From: Erysipelotrichaceae bacterium
GTDB lineage: Bacteria; Bacillota_I; Bacilli_A; Erysipelotrichales; Erysipelotrichaceae
Reading direction: 5' to 3'
DNA length: 13,789 nucleotides
Assembly: GCA_003510215.1 (NCBI GenBank)
Contig: DOKQ01000034.1
Coordinates: 1 to 13,789 of the forward strand
Shown here piece by piece: positions 1-6,498 of the stretch (within the stretch, counting starts at the first letter, position 1; each line of letters starts with the position of its first letter). The position numbers and the translations under genes were made by a program. Under the pieces are notes generated by a model. The model was not told the DNA's origin. It did not search any database and saw nothing but the letters and a program-made list of their open reading frames with translations.

Positions 1-483
1 ATCTGAAAGATAATCACCTACAGCCGCAAGACTGATGGGAGCCAAAACCTCCGTTGATCGTGTGCGACGTGACTGCTCAGCCGCCTCTTCCGTGATTTTA
101 TTGTAACGGATCAGTTTTTTATCCAGCGTATCTTCCTTTTCCTTGACAACCGTATAGGCACTGATTAAAGGAATCACTCGTGTAGCTCCAGCCTCACTTA
201 CCTTCTGCAACATCCACTCAAAACGCTCTTTTTTAATCCATCCGACAATTAAGGTAATGTCAACGGAAGGTTCTGTTAACTCAACTCTTTGTTCGAATGG
301 CATTAATTGAAATGGATTTGTCGAAACAATCTCACAGATAAACGTCTTAGCATCCACATCAATGACCCGAACGTGTTTTCCAACACCATATCGCATAACA
401 GTCAGTATGTGATGTTTCTGCTCGTTGCTTAGTGAAAACGGCTGATTCAACGTGAGGGCTTGGTTGATAAAATACTGTTGCAT
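1..483 (-). CDS. rsmE: 16S rRNA (uracil1498-N3)-methyltransferase RsmE, C-terminus off the left edge
   Basis: The visible 161 codons start at ATG 483-481 and run open to the window edge, so the C-terminal third is missing. I read an N-terminal PUA-like part (MQQYFINQALTL, then QKHHILTVMRYGVGKHVRVID) followed by the start of the SPOUT methyltransferase domain, with IVGWIKKERFEWMLQKVSE, a GATRVIPL segment and the family signature EEAAEQSRR near residues 137-145. RsmE uses S-adenosylmethionine to methylate N3 of U1498 in 16S rRNA within the 30S subunit. The C-terminal SAM-binding knot cannot be inspected. The start codon overlaps the rluB stop by one base (TAATG), and an AAGGGGG-type ribosome binding site lies inside the end of rluB, which suggests coupled translation. 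In many Bacillota rsmE follows prmA; here it closes the scp/rluB operon. Confidence 0.93.
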   Translation of the reverse strand, partial: MQQYFINQALTLNQPFSLSNEQKHHILTVMRYGVGKHVRVIDVDAKTFICEIVSTNPFQLMPFEQRVELTEPSVDITLIVGWIKKERFEWMLQKVSEAGATRVIPLISAYTVVKEKEDTLDKKLIRYNKITEEAAEQSRRTRSTEVLAPISLAAVGDYLSD

Positions 484-1214
484 TAGATAAGTTTACCCCC
501 TTCAGCCATCTGACGTAATTTCTTTACTTCAAATGGTTTTAACAGGCGATACTCACCCATGGATAAATCTCGGCAATCCAAAAATCCAAGGGATTTGCGG
601 TGCAGCTTGCGAACCTGATGACCATAAACTTCCATCATCCGCTTAATCTGACGGTTGCGCCCTTCCATAATCGTTAATTCAAACTCTGTCGTTTTCTTCT
701 CAAAATCCTTGTTTGTTACCCACAATTTTGAAGGGAGTGTCATCACACCGTCATCCAGTTTTACACCGGCTTCCAGCTGCTTGATTTGAGCCGTTGTCAA
801 GATTCCTTTGATTTTGACTTCATAGGTCTTAGGCAAATGGTATCGTGGATGAATCAGACTATTGGCAAAATCTCCATCATTGGTCAAAATAAGTACACCT
901 GAAGTATCATAGTCCAATCGGCCAACAGGAAAAATCCGATACTCCGTCGGAATCAGTGATACAACGGTTTCACGCTGACGATCATCGGCAAGCGTACACA
1001 ATGTTTTACGTGGTTTATTCATCACATAGTACACTTTGTTTTCGCGAACCACAGGCTTTCCATTCACCAGAATAGTCGCACCTTTTCTTACTTTGTAGCC
1101 AAGTTCTGTAATGATTTCTCCATCGACGGTGACCTTCCCCGCCACAATCAGCTCTTCAGCTTTGCGACGGGAGGTAATGCCCGCCTGGGCAATTACTTTT
1201 TGTAAACGATCCAT
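483..1214 (-). CDS. rluB: 23S rRNA pseudouridine synthase RluB family
   Basis: The 243-residue protein has the RsuA/RluB architecture. An N-terminal S4 RNA-binding domain (residues 1-60, with RLQKVIAQAGITSRRKAEELI) is followed by YYVMNKPRK (62-70) and the catalytic motif GRLDYDTSGVLILTNDGD, in which Asp101 is the expected nucleophile. EGRNRQIKRMMEVYGHQVRKL is the conserved C-terminal motif. Members isomerise uridine to pseudouridine in 23S rRNA (position 2605, E. coli numbering, for RluB); the exact target is inferred from the family and from the conserved scpA-scpB-rluB order of Bacillus. The start at ATG 1214 is supported by AAAGGAG nine bases upstream. It lies 14 bases after scpB, the only junction inside an operon here that does not overlap. 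The stop overlaps the rsmE start. Confidence 0.95.
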   Translation of the reverse strand: MDRLQKVIAQAGITSRRKAEELIVAGKVTVDGEIITELGYKVRKGATILVNGKPVVRENKVYYVMNKPRKTLCTLADDRQRETVVSLIPTEYRIFPVGRLDYDTSGVLILTNDGDFANSLIHPRYHLPKTYEVKIKGILTTAQIKQLEAGVKLDDGVMTLPSKLWVTNKDFEKKTTEFELTIMEGRNRQIKRMMEVYGHQVRKLHRKSLGFLDCRDLSMGEYRLLKPFEVKKLRQMAEGGKLI

Positions 1215-1228
1215 ATGTGATCACTCCT

Positions 1229-1768
1229 TTATTCAAACAGTTGATCAGATGAGAGGTGTTCCCCCACATCCAACTGTGGCAATTCATTTAAACTCATCAA
1301 TTCGAATGTATCAAGAAAATCCTGGGTCACTTCATAGAGTATGGGTCGACCAATCGCATCTGAGCGACCTGCATCCCGAATTAGATCCAATGCCTGAAGC
1401 TTGCGTAACATCACATCACAGCTAACTCCACGAATTTCTTCAATTTCAACCCGAGTAATCGGCTGCTTGTAGGCAATGATCGCCAATGTTTCAAGTGCAG
1501 ACTGGGAAAGGGAACGGGTCTTCTGATAGGAAAGCAGTTGGCTGATGTAGGGATGGACATGTTCCTTGGTCACAAGCTTGCATACTCCCGCAAAAAGGAC
1601 CACTTGCAAACCGCGATCCTGCGACTCATAACGAGCTTTCAGCTGATCAATCAGCTCTAAAACCTCCACTTCTTCGATATCCAGCGTTTTCTTTATTTGT
1701 TCAATCGTTAACCCTTCGTCACCAATGACAAAGAGCAACCCCTCAAGAATGGACAACCACTGTGTCAT
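1229..1768 (-). CDS. scpB: Segregation and condensation protein ScpB
   Basis: This 179-residue winged-helix (kite) protein is the dimeric subunit of the SMC-ScpA-ScpB condensin, which acts at the nucleoid in chromosome compaction and origin segregation. The N-terminus (LSILEGLLFVIGDEGLT, residues 5-21) and the family block ALETLAIIAYKQPITRVEIE (91-110), followed by EIRGV and GRPILYEVT (140-148), are diagnostic. The length is normal for the family. The open frame can be extended to a GTG at 1777, but the ribosome binding site GAGGAG occupies 1782-1777 and would overlap that codon. ATG 1774 would sit only two bases from it. ATG 1768 is eight bases away and is preferred. Even so, the first 26 bases lie inside the end of scpA, so translation of the two partners is probably coupled. 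Confidence 0.95.
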   Translation of the reverse strand: MTQWLSILEGLLFVIGDEGLTIEQIKKTLDIEEVEVLELIDQLKARYESQDRGLQVVLFAGVCKLVTKEHVHPYISQLLSYQKTRSLSQSALETLAIIAYKQPITRVEIEEIRGVSCDVMLRKLQALDLIRDAGRSDAIGRPILYEVTQDFLDTFELMSLNELPQLDVGEHLSSDQLFE

Positions 1769-2486
1769 ACTCATCACTCCTCAATAAATATATTTGATCC
1801 TCATTACTCGTAAATGTAAGCTCACCCATACGAATCATATCCAATACAGCCAGAAATGTAACAATCATCATCTGCACACTTGAACAATCCGCAAATAAAT
1901 CCTCCAATAGAAACGAATCATGTTTGTTTGACAATGCTCTTCGAAGCATATCAATCCGTTGGTCCACAGATAACTCCTTGGATGTCAACTTCGTCTCAAA
2001 AGGATTCGCCAGTGACAAACGATGCATCACTTTTCTCATTGCCTTCAGCAGATCATAGGCGTCATTGGAAATACTGGTTTCGGCAGTAAACAAATGCGAC
2101 ACCGACTGCTTCTCAAACGGTTTGCTTACAAGCAGCTGACGATGATCATACCTTATCGACAAATCCAACGAGACTTCCTTGAATCGCTGATATTCAATCA
2201 GACGACGAACCAAGGATTCCTTCTCATCTTCCACCGCATTGGCATCCAACTCACTTTTATCCCGCGGTATCAACTTTTTACTTTTATATTCAATCAGTCC
2301 TGCAAGTTCACTCAGATACTCACTGGCAATCTCCAGACTGCGCTCTTGCATCGTAAACAGATAAGATTGGTACTGGTCGATTAGAATTGCCATATCCAGG
2401 TCAAAAAGATCAAGTTTCTTCTCCTTGATCAAAAAGAGCATCAAATCCAATGGTCCATTAAACTGATCGATTTCAATCGTAAACAC
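1743..2486 (-). CDS. scpA: Segregation and condensation protein ScpA (kleisin)
   Basis: This 247-residue kleisin bridges the SMC heads and binds ScpB in the bacterial condensin complex. The N-terminal block DQFNGPLDLMLFLIKEKKLD (7-26) is the standard ScpA signature and forms the helical domain that contacts the SMC neck. EYLSELAGLIEYKSKKLIPR follows near residues 56-75. The C-terminal winged-helix region includes VTFLAVLDMIRMGELTFTSNEDQIYL. The start codon is GTG at 2486, placed by AAGGGTGAT just upstream; the nearby ATG at 2491 is out of frame. It is the first gene of the scpA-scpB-rluB-rsmE operon, behind the promoter at 2514-2522, and its last 26 bases overlap scpB. Confidence 0.95.
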   Translation of the reverse strand: MFTIEIDQFNGPLDLMLFLIKEKKLDLFDLDMAILIDQYQSYLFTMQERSLEIASEYLSELAGLIEYKSKKLIPRDKSELDANAVEDEKESLVRRLIEYQRFKEVSLDLSIRYDHRQLLVSKPFEKQSVSHLFTAETSISNDAYDLLKAMRKVMHRLSLANPFETKLTSKELSVDQRIDMLRRALSNKHDSFLLEDLFADCSSVQMMIVTFLAVLDMIRMGELTFTSNEDQIYLLRSDEYDTVVVHS

Positions 2487-2513
2487 AACATCACCCTTTT
2501 ATTTATCCTCACT

Positions 2514-2522
2514 ATTATACCA
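2514..2522 (-). promoter_or_regulatory. Extended -10 promoter for scpA operon
   Basis: Read on the minus strand the sequence is TGGTATAATA, a perfect TATAAT preceded by the TGn extension. No good -35 hexamer sits at 16-18 bases; a TTGTCA at 2546-2541 is 21 bases away, which is too far. The extended -10 probably carries recognition. It lies 28 bases before the GTG of scpA and just after the pdp terminator, so it begins a separate transcription unit. Confidence 0.75.
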
Positions 2523-2544
2523 CGACAACACGCTACATCATGAC

Positions 2545-2574
2545 AAAAAAAGAACTGTATTGCAAGTTCTTTTT
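2545..2574 (-). terminator. Intrinsic terminator after pdp
   Basis: A ten-base perfect stem (2547-2556 with 2565-2574) encloses an eight-base loop. On the minus strand it ends in a run of seven T that partly belongs to the stem. It lies eight bases after the pdp stop and before the scpA promoter, so it separates the two minus-strand operons. The stem is AT-rich, with only three G/C pairs, so it may be leaky. Confidence 0.75.
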
Positions 2575-2581
2575 CATTATT

Positions 2582-3880
2582 TTAGAGAATTTCTGCGATG
2601 AGCGGAGGTGTTTGTACAGCTGTATCACTAAATTCAAAGCATTCGTCCATCTCCTGTAGCAATTCATCACTACATGGAAAATCATGATGAACATACATCA
2701 GAACATCACCTTCCGATAGTTTTTCGCCAACCTTCTTATTTAACACCAAACCTACCCCAGGAAAGATGACATCATCTTTCTTCGCACGTCCTGCCCCAAG
2801 TTTCATAGCCACAAGACCCAGTTTCATGGCTTTCATCTCTTTTAGATAACCTGAACGCTTCGCTTTGACTTCGCTGACCATCTTGGATGAAGGCAATAAA
2901 CTCACATCATCCGCAACCGCCGGATTGCCGCCTTGGGCAGCCACAAACTGTTTGAACTTCTCAAGTGCTTTCCCATTGGAAATCACTTCCTGTAACATAG
3001 CACGGGCAGCTTCGTCATCTGATGCAAGATTCGCCTGCTTTAACATAATAATCCCTGCAGATATGCATAGTTCTGTAAAATCCTTCGGACCTTCTCCCTT
3101 AAGTGTTTCAATCGCCTCTTTTACCTCAAGCGCATTGCCAATGGCAAGACCCAATGGCTGATTCATATCTGAAATCATGGCACGGGTATCACGGTTTGAC
3201 AATCGCCCAATCTCAATCATCGCGAGTGCAAGCTCTTTTGCCTCTTCTGCCGTCTGCATAAAGGCACCATCCCCATATTTGACATCAAGTAAAATGGTAT
3301 CTGCACCCGAAGCTAATTTCTTGGACATTATGGAAGAAGCAATCAGTGGAATGGCTGAAACCGTTGCAGTGACATCACGCAGTGCATAAAGTGTTTTGTC
3401 CGCAGGAACCAGCTGTCCTGTCTGACCCACAATCGCAACGGAAATATCATTCACTTGCCTGATAAACTCTTTCTCATCCAAAAAGATATTGAAATGTTCA
3501 ATAGACTCAAGTTTATCCAGTGTTCCCCCCGTATGACCCAGTCCACGACCACTCATCTTAGCAACCTTGGCTCCACAAGCCGCAACCATTGGACCTAAAA
3601 CCAGTGAGGTTTTATCGCCCACACCACCGGTTGAATGCTTATCCACTTTAATTCCCTCAATTGCTGACAAATCCAACACATCACCACTATTCATCATGGC
3701 CAATGTCAAGGCAGTTGTTTCGTGAGCATCCATACCATTAAGCACAATGGCCATCAGTAAGGCGCTGCTTTGATAATCTGGAATCGAACCATCAACCAAT
3801 CCATCTATCCAAAACTGGATTTCCTGGTCATTTAAGCTCCCTTTATCACGCTTTTTAGCAATAATTTCAATCATTCTCAT
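2582..3880 (-). CDS. pdp: Pyrimidine-nucleoside phosphorylase
   Basis: The 432-residue enzyme reversibly phosphorolyses uridine, deoxyuridine and thymidine to the free base plus (deoxy)ribose-1-phosphate in the cytoplasm. The start resembles Bacillus Pdp closely (MRMIEIIAKKRDKGSLNDQEI). The phosphate site KHSTGGVGDKTS is at 81-92 and the family signature SGRGLGHTGGTLDKLE at 110-125, with LRDVTATVSAIPLIASSIMS following. The C-terminal α/β domain contains LGAGRAKKDD and LNKKVGEKLSEGDVL. AKMS just before the signature favours broad pyrimidine phosphorylase over strict thymidine phosphorylase (DeoA), as an inference. A local oddity is LDVKYGDGAFM (199-208), where relatives I recall have small residues in place of Tyr202 and Asp204. 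ATG 3880 has GGAG nine bases upstream and overlaps the plsC end by 14 bases. Confidence 0.95.
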   Translation of the reverse strand: MRMIEIIAKKRDKGSLNDQEIQFWIDGLVDGSIPDYQSSALLMAIVLNGMDAHETTALTLAMMNSGDVLDLSAIEGIKVDKHSTGGVGDKTSLVLGPMVAACGAKVAKMSGRGLGHTGGTLDKLESIEHFNIFLDEKEFIRQVNDISVAIVGQTGQLVPADKTLYALRDVTATVSAIPLIASSIMSKKLASGADTILLDVKYGDGAFMQTAEEAKELALAMIEIGRLSNRDTRAMISDMNQPLGLAIGNALEVKEAIETLKGEGPKDFTELCISAGIIMLKQANLASDDEAARAMLQEVISNGKALEKFKQFVAAQGGNPAVADDVSLLPSSKMVSEVKAKRSGYLKEMKAMKLGLVAMKLGAGRAKKDDVIFPGVGLVLNKKVGEKLSEGDVLMYVHHDFPCSDELLQEMDECFEFSDTAVQTPPLIAEIL

Positions 3881-4580
3881 CGTAATTCTCTCCTTTAACT
3901 TTCTTAATCATTTCCACAATCCGCAATTGACACTCATCCGCCAACTGCTGAGAGTTCATTGTTTCATATTCTTCATAGTGAATTGGCAAGCCATAAACCA
4001 CATGCACCTTCACGCGTTTTCTACCTACATCAATCGGTAAATGACCATCAATCAAAGCCACCGGAACAACAGGAACTTTCGCTATCATCGCACACTTGAG
4101 CGCACCTGCCTTAAACGGTGCCACCTTATTTGAGTATGAACGAGTCCCTTCCGGAAAGATAAGTATATTATGCCCTATTTTTAGACGCTCAGCACATTCC
4201 TTGACCATTCTCAGTGAATCTCTCATGTCGTTGCGATCAAATAAAATAACTTCCATACAGCGATACCAGGCACCAAGAACCGGAATCTTTGCCCCCTCAA
4301 CTTTGGACACTGCCGTAAAAGGAACGGTTGACGCTGCCAAAAGCATAAATGCATCCAACGAACCCTGATGATTTGCCACAAAAAGCATCCCATCCTGAAG
4401 CGGGATATGTTGAGCATCGGAAACCACAAGCTTCGCCTTAGCTTTCTTCAAAACCATACTGGACCAGATCTTCGCCATTTCAAATCGAACTGAAAACGGC
4501 TGTTTTTGACCATGAAGAGCGGAAAAATACATGGCAGGCAAATACACAAATAATTTAACCCACATCATGACTTTGCTCAT
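3867..4580 (-). CDS. plsC: 1-acyl-sn-glycerol-3-phosphate acyltransferase (PlsC family)
   Basis: The 237-residue protein carries the LPLAT/AGPAT motifs. Numbered from the chosen start, motif I is NHQGSLD with catalytic His71 and Asp76 (HX4D), motif III is FPEGTRS (142-148), and VPVVPVALID follows at 171-180. These enzymes transfer an acyl chain to lysophosphatidic acid to make phosphatidic acid at the inner face of the membrane. A hydrophobic N-terminal stretch (KLFVYLPAMYFSAL) fits membrane association. The open frame begins at a TTG at 4586, but GGAGG at 4593-4589 lies only two bases from it and eight bases from ATG 4580. That ATG also forms an ATGA overlap with the dfrA stop, so 4580 is preferred. 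A lipid gene between dfrA and pdp is unexpected; no functional link to nucleotide metabolism is visible. Confidence 0.92.
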   Translation of the reverse strand: MSKVMMWVKLFVYLPAMYFSALHGQKQPFSVRFEMAKIWSSMVLKKAKAKLVVSDAQHIPLQDGMLFVANHQGSLDAFMLLAASTVPFTAVSKVEGAKIPVLGAWYRCMEVILFDRNDMRDSLRMVKECAERLKIGHNILIFPEGTRSYSNKVAPFKAGALKCAMIAKVPVVPVALIDGHLPIDVGRKRVKVHVVYGLPIHYEEYETMNSQQLADECQLRIVEMIKKVKGENYDEND

Positions 4581-5062
4581 AAACAACGCCTCCGATCATA
4601 AATCATTACATCAAAATCATCATAGGAAATCATTTCCCTCAGTTTCAGTGATGAATAATCCAAAGACGGAAAATACGTATCGCCCGGATACTCTTGATGC
4701 ACTTCACTGATAATAAAACGATCAATATAAGGTAAAAACAGCTGATAGACAGCCGCTCCACCACACACATACAGCCATTCCTCACTCTTCTGATATCGTG
4801 ATACCAACGCTTCAATCGAATCTACTACCTCAATCACATCCGATGGATATGGATAACTTAGATTCTGATTTCGACTGAGGACAAAGGTTTTACGATTGGG
4901 CAATGGCTTCCCAATATAATCAAAGGTTTTACGCCCCATAACCAACGTTTGGTGTATAGTTGTCTTTTTAAAGTGGCTTAAATCCTCCGGCAGATGCCAT
5001 GGCATCCACCCATCCTTGCCAATTACACCATTTGGACTTTTAGCAACAATGCAGGCAATCAT
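4577..5062 (-). CDS. dfrA: Dihydrofolate reductase
   Basis: This 161-residue chromosomal-type DHFR reduces dihydrofolate to tetrahydrofolate with NADPH. Diagnostic stretches are the N-terminal IACIVAKSPNGVIGKDGWMP, PWHLPEDLSHFK with the catalytic acid at Asp27, VMGRKTFDYIGKPLPNRK (41-58), the NADPH-binding VCGGAAVYQLFLP (99-111) and EYPGDTYFP. The length is that of ordinary FolA/DfrA. Its start codon shares one base with the thyA stop (TAATG) and its TGA overlaps the plsC ATG. The coupling to thyA makes metabolic sense, because thymidylate synthase is the reaction that oxidises tetrahydrofolate to dihydrofolate. Nothing suggests an acquired trimethoprim-resistance cassette: there is no integron or attC site, and it sits inside a housekeeping operon. 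The symbol folA would be equally valid. Confidence 0.96.
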   Translation of the reverse strand: MIACIVAKSPNGVIGKDGWMPWHLPEDLSHFKKTTIHQTLVMGRKTFDYIGKPLPNRKTFVLSRNQNLSYPYPSDVIEVVDSIEALVSRYQKSEEWLYVCGGAAVYQLFLPYIDRFIISEVHQEYPGDTYFPSLDYSSLKLREMISYDDFDVMIYDRRRCL

Positions 5063-5934
5063 TAGACACTGACCTTACCGGCAATGTGCGGATGAGGGTC
5101 ATAACCTTCAAGAAGAAAATCCTCATACTGATAGTCATTGATATTCGCATGGTGCTTTATAATGGACAGTTTAGGAAGTGGACGTGGATCGCGTGTGAGT
5201 TGCAGACGAATCTGATCCAAATGATCATTGTAAATATGAACATCCCCAAAAGTATGGACAAACTCTTTTGCCTGATAGCCGCATACATCCGCCACTATCA
5301 TTAAAAGCAATGCATAGGAAGCGATATTGAATGGCACACCCAAAAAGACATCCGCACTGCGCTGATATAACTGAAGTGATAACTCTTTCTGATCACTACT
5401 CACATAAAATTGCATGAAGCTATGGCAAGGTGGAAGTGCCATCTGATCTACTTCCGCCGGATTCCATGCACTGATAATGTGTCGGCGGGAAAATGGATTG
5501 TGCCTTAAGTTGTAAATCAATTTATCTATCTGATCCACCCCAAAAAAATCACGCCACTGCTTCCCATAAACCGGTCCTAAATCACCATGCTTCTGAGCAA
5601 ACGCTTCATCATCTCTGATTTTATCCACAAACTGCTGAAGGGTTTCACCCTGATACTCCGAGGATTTCTGATAATCCGCATATGGCCATTCATTCCAAAT
5701 ACGAACACCCTTTAATACCAAAGGTCGAATATTTGTGTTCCCACGAATAAACCAGAGTAATTCCTCTACCACTGATTTGAAATGAACCTTCTTCGTCGTT
5801 AACATCGGAAATCCTTCGCGTAAATCAAATCGCATTTGATATCCAAAAGTAGAAATAGTTCCTGTTGATGTGCGATCAGCACGAGCTTCACCCACGTCGA
5901 GCACATGTTTTGCTAAGTCAAGATATTGTTTCAT
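5062..5934 (-). CDS. thyA: Thymidylate synthase ThyA
   Basis: The 290-residue folate-dependent thymidylate synthase methylates dUMP to dTMP with methylene-tetrahydrofolate. The N-terminus (RADRTSTGTISTFGYQMRFD) is typical. FPMLTTKKVHFKSVVEELLW precedes LGPVYGKQWRDF (119-130), the phosphate-binding arginines FSRRHIISAWNP (148-159), the nucleophile Cys170 in LPPCHSFMQFYV, and QRSADVFLGVPFNIASYALL. HTFGDVHIYNDH is also present. The protein is longer than the 264-residue E. coli enzyme because of extra residues around 85-115, intermediate towards the Lactobacillus form. ATG 5934 is placed by GGAAGG eight bases upstream. It is the first gene of the thyA-dfrA-plsC-pdp unit and has its own promoter. 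Confidence 0.97.
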   Translation of the reverse strand: MKQYLDLAKHVLDVGEARADRTSTGTISTFGYQMRFDLREGFPMLTTKKVHFKSVVEELLWFIRGNTNIRPLVLKGVRIWNEWPYADYQKSSEYQGETLQQFVDKIRDDEAFAQKHGDLGPVYGKQWRDFFGVDQIDKLIYNLRHNPFSRRHIISAWNPAEVDQMALPPCHSFMQFYVSSDQKELSLQLYQRSADVFLGVPFNIASYALLLMIVADVCGYQAKEFVHTFGDVHIYNDHLDQIRLQLTRDPRPLPKLSIIKHHANINDYQYEDFLLEGYDPHPHIAGKVSV

Positions 5935-5961
5935 AAATACTTCCTTCCCAATGATACCTAT

Positions 5962-5970
5962 ATTATACCA
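5962..5970 (-). promoter_or_regulatory. Extended -10 promoter for thyA operon
   Basis: The minus strand reads TGGTATAATA, a perfect TATAAT with a TGn extension, 27 bases before the thyA ATG. The hexamer 17 bases upstream is ATCATA, a poor -35. It carries the same ten bases as the scpA promoter. It lies downstream of the ssb terminator, so thyA should be transcribed independently of ssb. Confidence 0.75.
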
Positions 5971-6016
5971 AGTTTTTCAGGTTTTATGATACTTGAATCT
6001 CGGTTAATTTTATGAA

Positions 6017-6044
6017 ACAAAAAACCACCGTAGAATGGTGGTTT
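6017..6044 (-). terminator. Intrinsic terminator after ssb
   Basis: The eight-base perfect stem AAACCACC/GGTGGTTT (6037-6044 with 6022-6029 on the plus strand) has a seven-base loop. On the minus strand it is followed by a run of six T ending in TTTTTTGTTT. It starts six bases after the ssb stop and closes a one-gene unit. Confidence 0.88.
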
Positions 6045-6050
6045 AGCCGA

Positions 6051-6374
6051 TTAGGATTTCGGCTGTAGAAACGATACCTTCTCAGCCACAACTTCACAGT
6101 AGTAGAAAGGTTTTTGCTCTTTGGTTTCAAAGGAGTTGGCCACAAGCCTTCCCTTAATGCCAATCAGTGCCCCAACCTCACACACCTGAATCGTTGACTC
6201 TGCGACCCCTCGCCAAAGCGTACACATAATCAGATCTTTTTCGTACTCCCCCAGCGAGTTTCTGAAGTTTCGATCAACCTCAACCAACAGATTGGCAACT
6301 TTATTCCCAGCCGTGGTTTCTTTAACAATGGGCATTTCCTTGATTCTACCAACTAAGACGATTTGATTCAGCAT
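6051..6374 (-). CDS. ssb: Short single-stranded DNA-binding protein, SsbB-like, without acidic tail
   Basis: The 107-residue protein is essentially one OB-fold. MLNQIVLVGRIKEMPIVKET is the canonical SSB start, followed by AGNKVANLLVEVDRNFRN, NCTLW-like MCTLWRGVAEST (50-61), LIGIKGRLVANSF (70-82) and EVVAEKVSFLQPKS at the end. It resembles Bacillus SsbB/YwpH in length and in stopping right after the fold. The flexible linker and acidic DDDIPF-type tip used by main SSBs to recruit repair proteins are absent. That suggests a secondary SSB, for example for transformation or protecting single strands, with the essential ssb elsewhere; this is inference. ATG 6374 has AAGGAGG five bases upstream. 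A longer reading to 6464 runs through the promoter and is not credible. Confidence 0.9.
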   Translation of the reverse strand: MLNQIVLVGRIKEMPIVKETTAGNKVANLLVEVDRNFRNSLGEYEKDLIMCTLWRGVAESTIQVCEVGALIGIKGRLVANSFETKEQKPFYYCEVVAEKVSFLQPKS

Positions 6375-6399
6375 AATAGCCTCCTTTATTTGTATTGCT

Positions 6400-6428
6400 A
6401 TTATCACTGAAACACGCCAAATGTTCAA
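6400..6428 (-). promoter_or_regulatory. Sigma-70-type promoter for ssb
   Basis: On the minus strand TTGAAC (6428-6423) and GATAAT (6405-6400) are separated by exactly 17 bases. The first matches the -35 consensus at four of six positions and the second matches TATAAT at five of six. The site lies between the ymfH terminator and the ssb ribosome binding site, giving a leader of roughly 20 bases. Confidence 0.65.
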
Positions 6429-6454
6429 ATCAGTGAATTTGCTCAAATCGATGT

Positions 6455-6485
6455 AAAAAAGCAACTTTCATCAGATGAAAGTTGC
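6455..6485 (-). terminator. Intrinsic terminator after ymfH
   Basis: The arms gcaactttca (6461-6470) and tgaaagttgc (6476-6485) form a ten-base perfect stem with a five-base loop. On the minus strand it is followed by six T. It begins 13 bases after the ymfH stop and is the strongest terminator in the window by stem length. Confidence 0.9.
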
Positions 6486-6498
6486 CAATTTGACAAGT

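Noticed and set aside
4577..5062. Possible acquired trimethoprim-resistance dfr
   Set aside because: The gene is embedded by overlaps in a housekeeping operon, with no integron, attC or transposase nearby.
6375..6464. A 30-residue N-terminal extension of the SSB
   Set aside because: It would begin at the ymfH terminator and cross the ssb promoter; MLNQIVLVGR at 6374 is the canonical SSB start behind AAGGAGG.
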